Assembly: GCF_029227915.1 (NCBI RefSeq)
Contig: NC_079888.1
Location: 21,618,001-21,682,000, forward strand
DNA: 64,000 nt
Direction of reading: 5' to 3'
From: Hydractinia symbiolongicarpus
Taxonomy: Eukaryota > Cnidaria > Hydrozoa > Anthoathecata > Hydractiniidae
Both the position numbers and the translations under genes were made by a program. Below the pieces are notes generated by a model. It had not been told where the DNA came from. It saw only the letters and a program-made list of their open reading frames with translations, and did no database searches. This document shows, one piece after another, positions 60,193 through 64,000 of the stretch; within the stretch, counting starts at the first letter, position 1; every line of letters begins with the position of its first letter.

Positions 60193-60273
60193 TTGTCAAC
60201 AGTTAAACAACAAGTTTTACTAAGTTTTAAAAACACGTCCGCTCCGTCCGCTTATACGTTTATTTATACTGAA
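60193..60273 (-). other. LINE 5' leader
   Basis: This is about 80 bases upstream of the ORF1 ATG. It includes a locally GC-rich AAGCGGACGGAGCGGACG just after an AT-rich TATAAATAAACGTATAAG. The upstream limit is set where satellite A resumes (TTAATC, then CGGCAAACG). A leader this short suggests the element is complete or only slightly truncated. An internal promoter may be here, but none can be shown. Confidence 0.55.
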
Positions 60274-63200
60274 TTAATCTACGGCAAACGAAAACCCGCC
60301 ATTTCCCGTAAACCCCGGACTCGGCCCGTATAGTCAAAAGTATACAAAGAAAGTACCCAGGGAGTAAACTCATTTCCCGAACGATTTTTTAAATTATTTT
60401 TTCACCACTAAAACGCATTAGACTTGTAGTTTTCAGAAATGTTTTCATTTTTGATGAGACGCTAAATGAAAGTGGTTTAATCGTCGGCAAACGAAAACCC
60501 GCGATTTCCCGTAAATCCCGGGCTTGGCCCGTATAGTCGAATGTATACAAAGAAAGTACCCAGGGAGTAAACTCATTTCCCGAACGATTTTTTAAATTAT
60601 TTTTTCACCACTAAAACGCATAAGACTTCTAGTTTTCAAAATTGTTTTCATTTTTGATGAGACGCTGAATAAAAGAAGTTTAATCGCCGGCAAACGAAAA
60701 CCCGCGATTTCCCGTAAATCCCTAGCTTGGCCCGTATAGTCAAAAGTATACAAAGAAAGTACCCAGGGAGTAAACTCATTTCCCGAACGATTTTTAAAAT
60801 TATTTTTTCACCACTAAAACGTATGAGACTTGTAGTTTTCAGAAATGTTTTCATTTTTGATGAGACGCTTAATGAATGTGGTTTAATCGGCGGCAAACGA
60901 AAACCCGCGATTTTCCGTAAATCCCGGGCTTTGCCCGTATAGTCGAATGTATACAAAGAAAGTACCCTGTGAGTAAACTCATTTCCAAAACGATTTTTTA
61001 TATTATCTTTTCACCACTAAAACGCATGAGACTTGTAGTTTTCAGAAATGTTTTCATTTTTGATGAGACGCTTAATGAATGTGGTTTAATCGGCGGCAAA
61101 CGAAAACCCGCGATTTTCCGTAAATCCCGGGCTTGGCCCGTATAGTCGAATGTATACAAAGAAAGTACCCTGTGAGTAAACTCATTTCCAAAACGATTTT
61201 TTATATTATCTTTTCACCACTAAAACGCATGAGACTTGTAGTTTTTAAAAATGTTTTCATTTTTGATGAGACGCTGAATAAAAGAAGTTTAATCGATGGC
61301 AAACGAAAACCCGCCATTTCCCGTAAACGCCGGACTCGGCCCGTATAGTCAAAAGTATACAAAGAAAGTACCCAGGGAGTAAACTCATTTCCCGAACGAT
61401 TTTTTAAATTATGATTTCACCACTAAAGCCCATGAGACTTGTAGTTTTTAAAAATGTTTTCATTTTTGATGAGACGCTGAATAAAGGAAGTTTAATCGTC
61501 GGTAAACGAAAACCCGCGATTTTCCGTAAATCCCGGACTCAGCCCGTATAGTCAAAAGTATGCAAAGAAAGTGCCCAGGAAGTAAACTCATTTCCCGAAC
61601 GATTTTTTAAATTATTTTTTCACCACCAAAACGCATGAGACTTGTAGTTTTCAAAAATGTTTTCATTTTTGATAAGACGCTTAATGAAAGGGGTTTAATC
61701 GCCGGCAAACGAAAACCCTCGATTTCCCGTAAATCCCGGGGTTGGCCTGTATAGTCGAATGTATACAAAGAAAGTACCCTGTAAGTAAACTCATTTCCAG
61801 AACGATTTTTCAAATTATTTTTTCACCACTAAAACGCATAAGACTTGTAGTTTTCAAAATTGTTTTCATTTTTGATGAAACGCTGAATAAAAGAAGTTTA
61901 ATCGCCGGCAAACGAATACCCGCGATTTCCCGTAAATCCCTAGCTTGGCCCGTATAGTCAAAAGTATGCAAAGAAAGTGCCCAGGGAGTAAACTCATTTC
62001 CCGAACAATTTTTTAAATTATTTTTTCACCACTAAAGCCCATGAGACTTGTAGTTTTCAGAAATGTTTTCATTTTTGATGAGACATTTAATGAAAGTGGT
62101 TTAATCGCCGGCAAACGAAAACCCGCGATTTCCCGTAAATCCCGGGCTTGGCTCGTATAGTCGAATGTATACAAAGAAAGTACCCAGGGAGTAAACTCAT
62201 TTCCCGAACGATTTTTTAAATTACTTTTTCACCACCAAAACGCATGAGACTTGTAGTTTTCAAAAATGTTTTCATTTTTGATGAGACGCTTAATGAAAGG
62301 GGTTTAATCGCCGGCAAACGAAAACCCTCGATTTCCCGTAAATCCCGGTCTTGGCCTGTATAGTCGAATATATACAAAGAAAGTACCCTGTAAGTAAACT
62401 CATTTCAAGATCGATATTTCAAATTATTTATTCACCACTAAAACGCATAAGTCTTGTAGTTTTCAAAAATATTTTCATATTTGATGAGACGCTTAATGAA
62501 AGAGGTTTAATCGCGGGCAAACGAAAACCCGCGATTTCCCGTAAATCCCGGGCTTGGACCGTATAGTCGAAAGTATACAAAGAAAGTACCCAGGAGTAAA
62601 CTCATTTCCCAAACGATTTTTTAAATTATTTTGTAACCACTAAAACGCATGAGACTTGTAGTTTTCAAAAGTGTTTACATTTTTGATGAGACGCTGAATA
62701 AAAGAAGTTTAATCGCCGGCAAACGAAAACCCGCGATTTCCCATAAATCCCAGGCTTGGACCGCATAGTCAAAAGTATAGAAAGAAAGTACCCTGTGAGT
62801 AAACTCATTTCCCGAACGATTTTTTAAATTATTTTTTCACCACTAAAACGCATGAGACTTGTAGTTTTTAAAAATGTTTTCATTTTTGATGAGACGCTGA
62901 ATAAAAGAAGTTTAATCGACGGCAAACGAAAACCTGCGATTTCCCGTAAATCCCGGACTCGGCCCTTATAGTGAAAAGTATACAAAGAAAGTACCCAGGG
63001 AGTAAACTCATTTCCCAGACGATTTTTTAAATTATTTTTTCACCACTAAAACGCATGAGACTTGTAGTTTTCAGAAATGTTTTCATTTTTGATGAGACGC
63101 TTAATGAAAGTGGTTTAATCTCCGGCAAACGAAAATCCGCGATTTTCCGTAAATACCGGACTCGGCCCGCATAGTCAAAAGTATACAAAGAAAGTACCCA

Positions 63201-64000
63201 GGGAGTAAACTCATTTCCAGAACGATTTTTTATATTATTTTTTTCCCACTAAACGCATGAGGCTTGTAGTTTTCAAAAATGTTTTTAAATTTGATGGGAC
63301 GCTGAATAAAAGAAGTTTAATCGCGGCAAACGAAAACCCGCGATTTCCGGTAAATCCCGGACTCGGCCCGTATAGTCAAAAGTATACAAGGAAAGTACCC
63401 AGTGAGTAAACTCATTTCCCGAACGAATTTTTAAATTATATTTTCACCACTAAAACGCATGAGACTTGTAGTTTTCAGAAATGTTTTCATTTTTGATGAG
63501 ACGCTTAATGAAAGTGGTTTAATCGCCGGCAAACGAAAACCCGAGATTTCCCGTAAATCACGGGCTTGGCCCGTATAGTCGAATGTATACAAAGAAAGTA
63601 CCCTGTGAGTAAACTCATTTCCAAACGATTTTTTAAATTATTTTTTCACCACTAAAACGCATGAGACTTGTAGTTTTTAAAAATGTTTTCATTTTTGATG
63701 AGACGCTGATTAAAAGAAGTTTAATCGCCGGCAAACGAAAACCCGCGATTTACCGTAAATCCCGGACTCGGCCCGTACAGTCAAAAGTATACAAGGAAAG
63801 TACCCAGTGAGTAAACTCATTTCCCGAACGAATTTTTAAATTATTTTTTCACCACTAAAACGCATGAGACTTGTAGTTTTCAGAAATGTTTTCATTTTTG
63901 ATGAGACGCTTAAGGAAAGTGGTTTAATCGCCGGCAAACGAAAACCCGAGATTTCCCGTAAATCACGGGCTTGGCCCGTATAGTCGAATGTATACAAAGA
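60274..64000 (+). repeat. Satellite A array, right arm
   Basis: Same ~203-base monomer and same orientation as the left arm, about 18 copies, running off the window end. It starts in mid-monomer at TTAATCTACGGCAAACGAAA. GTCAAAAG and GTCGAATG subtypes alternate in many places (60333, 60535, then 60739). Two adjacent near-identical monomers appear at about 60825-61020 and 61020-61230. The variant TATTTTCATATTTGATGAG and the GTGTTTACATTTTTG monomer near 62670 match ones in the left arm at about 2390-2600. Confidence 0.95.

Larger units (their letters stand above)
55535..60273 (-). mobile_element. CR1/Jockey-group non-LTR retrotransposon, nearly full length
   Basis: This is a 4.7-kb minus-strand element with a short 5' leader, ORF1 with coiled coil and SGNH esterase, ORF2 with AP endonuclease and reverse transcriptase, and a 3' UTR ending in GAAAA repeats instead of poly-A. 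SGNH-type ORF1 and microsatellite-like 3' tails are typical of the CR1/L2 branch. Satellite B lies on the 3' side and satellite A on the 5' side, so no target-site duplication can be recognised. ORF2 has no internal stop from the ORF1 overlap to its end, while ORF1 has one in-frame TAA. The element is young or well preserved. The clade assignment is from recognised motifs only. Confidence 0.9.

Noticed and set aside
55535-60273. Target-site duplication around the LINE
   Set aside because: The two flanks belong to different satellites and no matching short direct repeat is visible at the junctions.
60648-62566. Similar open frames in the right satellite A arm
   Set aside because: Same reasoning: satellite shadows with no start context or domain, and frames on opposite strands overlap.
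1-64000. CRISPR array
   Set aside because: Repeats are contiguous monomers of 203 and 374 bases without unique spacers, and the window is clearly eukaryotic.

Overview
The window looks like a gene-poor, AT-rich animal (metazoan) chromosome segment built almost entirely of two unrelated satellite DNAs and mobile-element remains. No host gene is visible. A cnidarian source is my best guess. It rests on remembered resemblance of the LINE proteins and the capsid-type genes to proteins common in cnidarian genomes, not on any search.

Layout: (1) 1-15144, satellite A, about 203 bp per monomer, roughly 75 copies, with nested higher-order repeats. (2) 15145-18533, a fragment of a Polinton/virus-like element. 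It holds a capsid-like gene cut off by the satellite, a 187-aa gene, a divergent 403-aa gene with a C-terminal membrane anchor, a 111-aa gene, a G-rich tract and a short direct repeat. (3) 18534-55534, satellite B, about 374 bp per monomer, close to 99 copies, with dimer (747 bp), pentamer (about 1870 bp) and longer higher-order repeats. (4) 55535-60273, a nearly complete minus-strand non-LTR retrotransposon of the CR1/Jockey group. Its ORF1 carries a coiled coil and an SGNH-esterase domain; its ORF2 carries an AP endonuclease and a reverse transcriptase. (5) 60274-64000, satellite A again, same orientation, about 18 copies.

The most interesting signal is at the ORF1/ORF2 overlap of the LINE. 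A canonical T_TTT_TTA slippery heptamer lies two codons before the ORF1 stop, six bases ahead of a possible 9-10 bp stem, and ORF2 is in exactly the -1 frame. ORF2 has no AUG upstream of its endonuclease core. This predicts that ORF2 is made as an ORF1-ORF2 fusion by -1 ribosomal frameshifting. This copy also has one in-frame TAA in ORF1, so it is probably not fully active.

A second structural point is that satellite A stops on the left and resumes on the right at nearly the same phase of its monomer, with only about 21 bases missing. The whole 45-kb block between (capsid-type fragment, satellite B, LINE) may therefore interrupt a once-continuous satellite A array. Both edges of satellite B abut mobile-element sequence.
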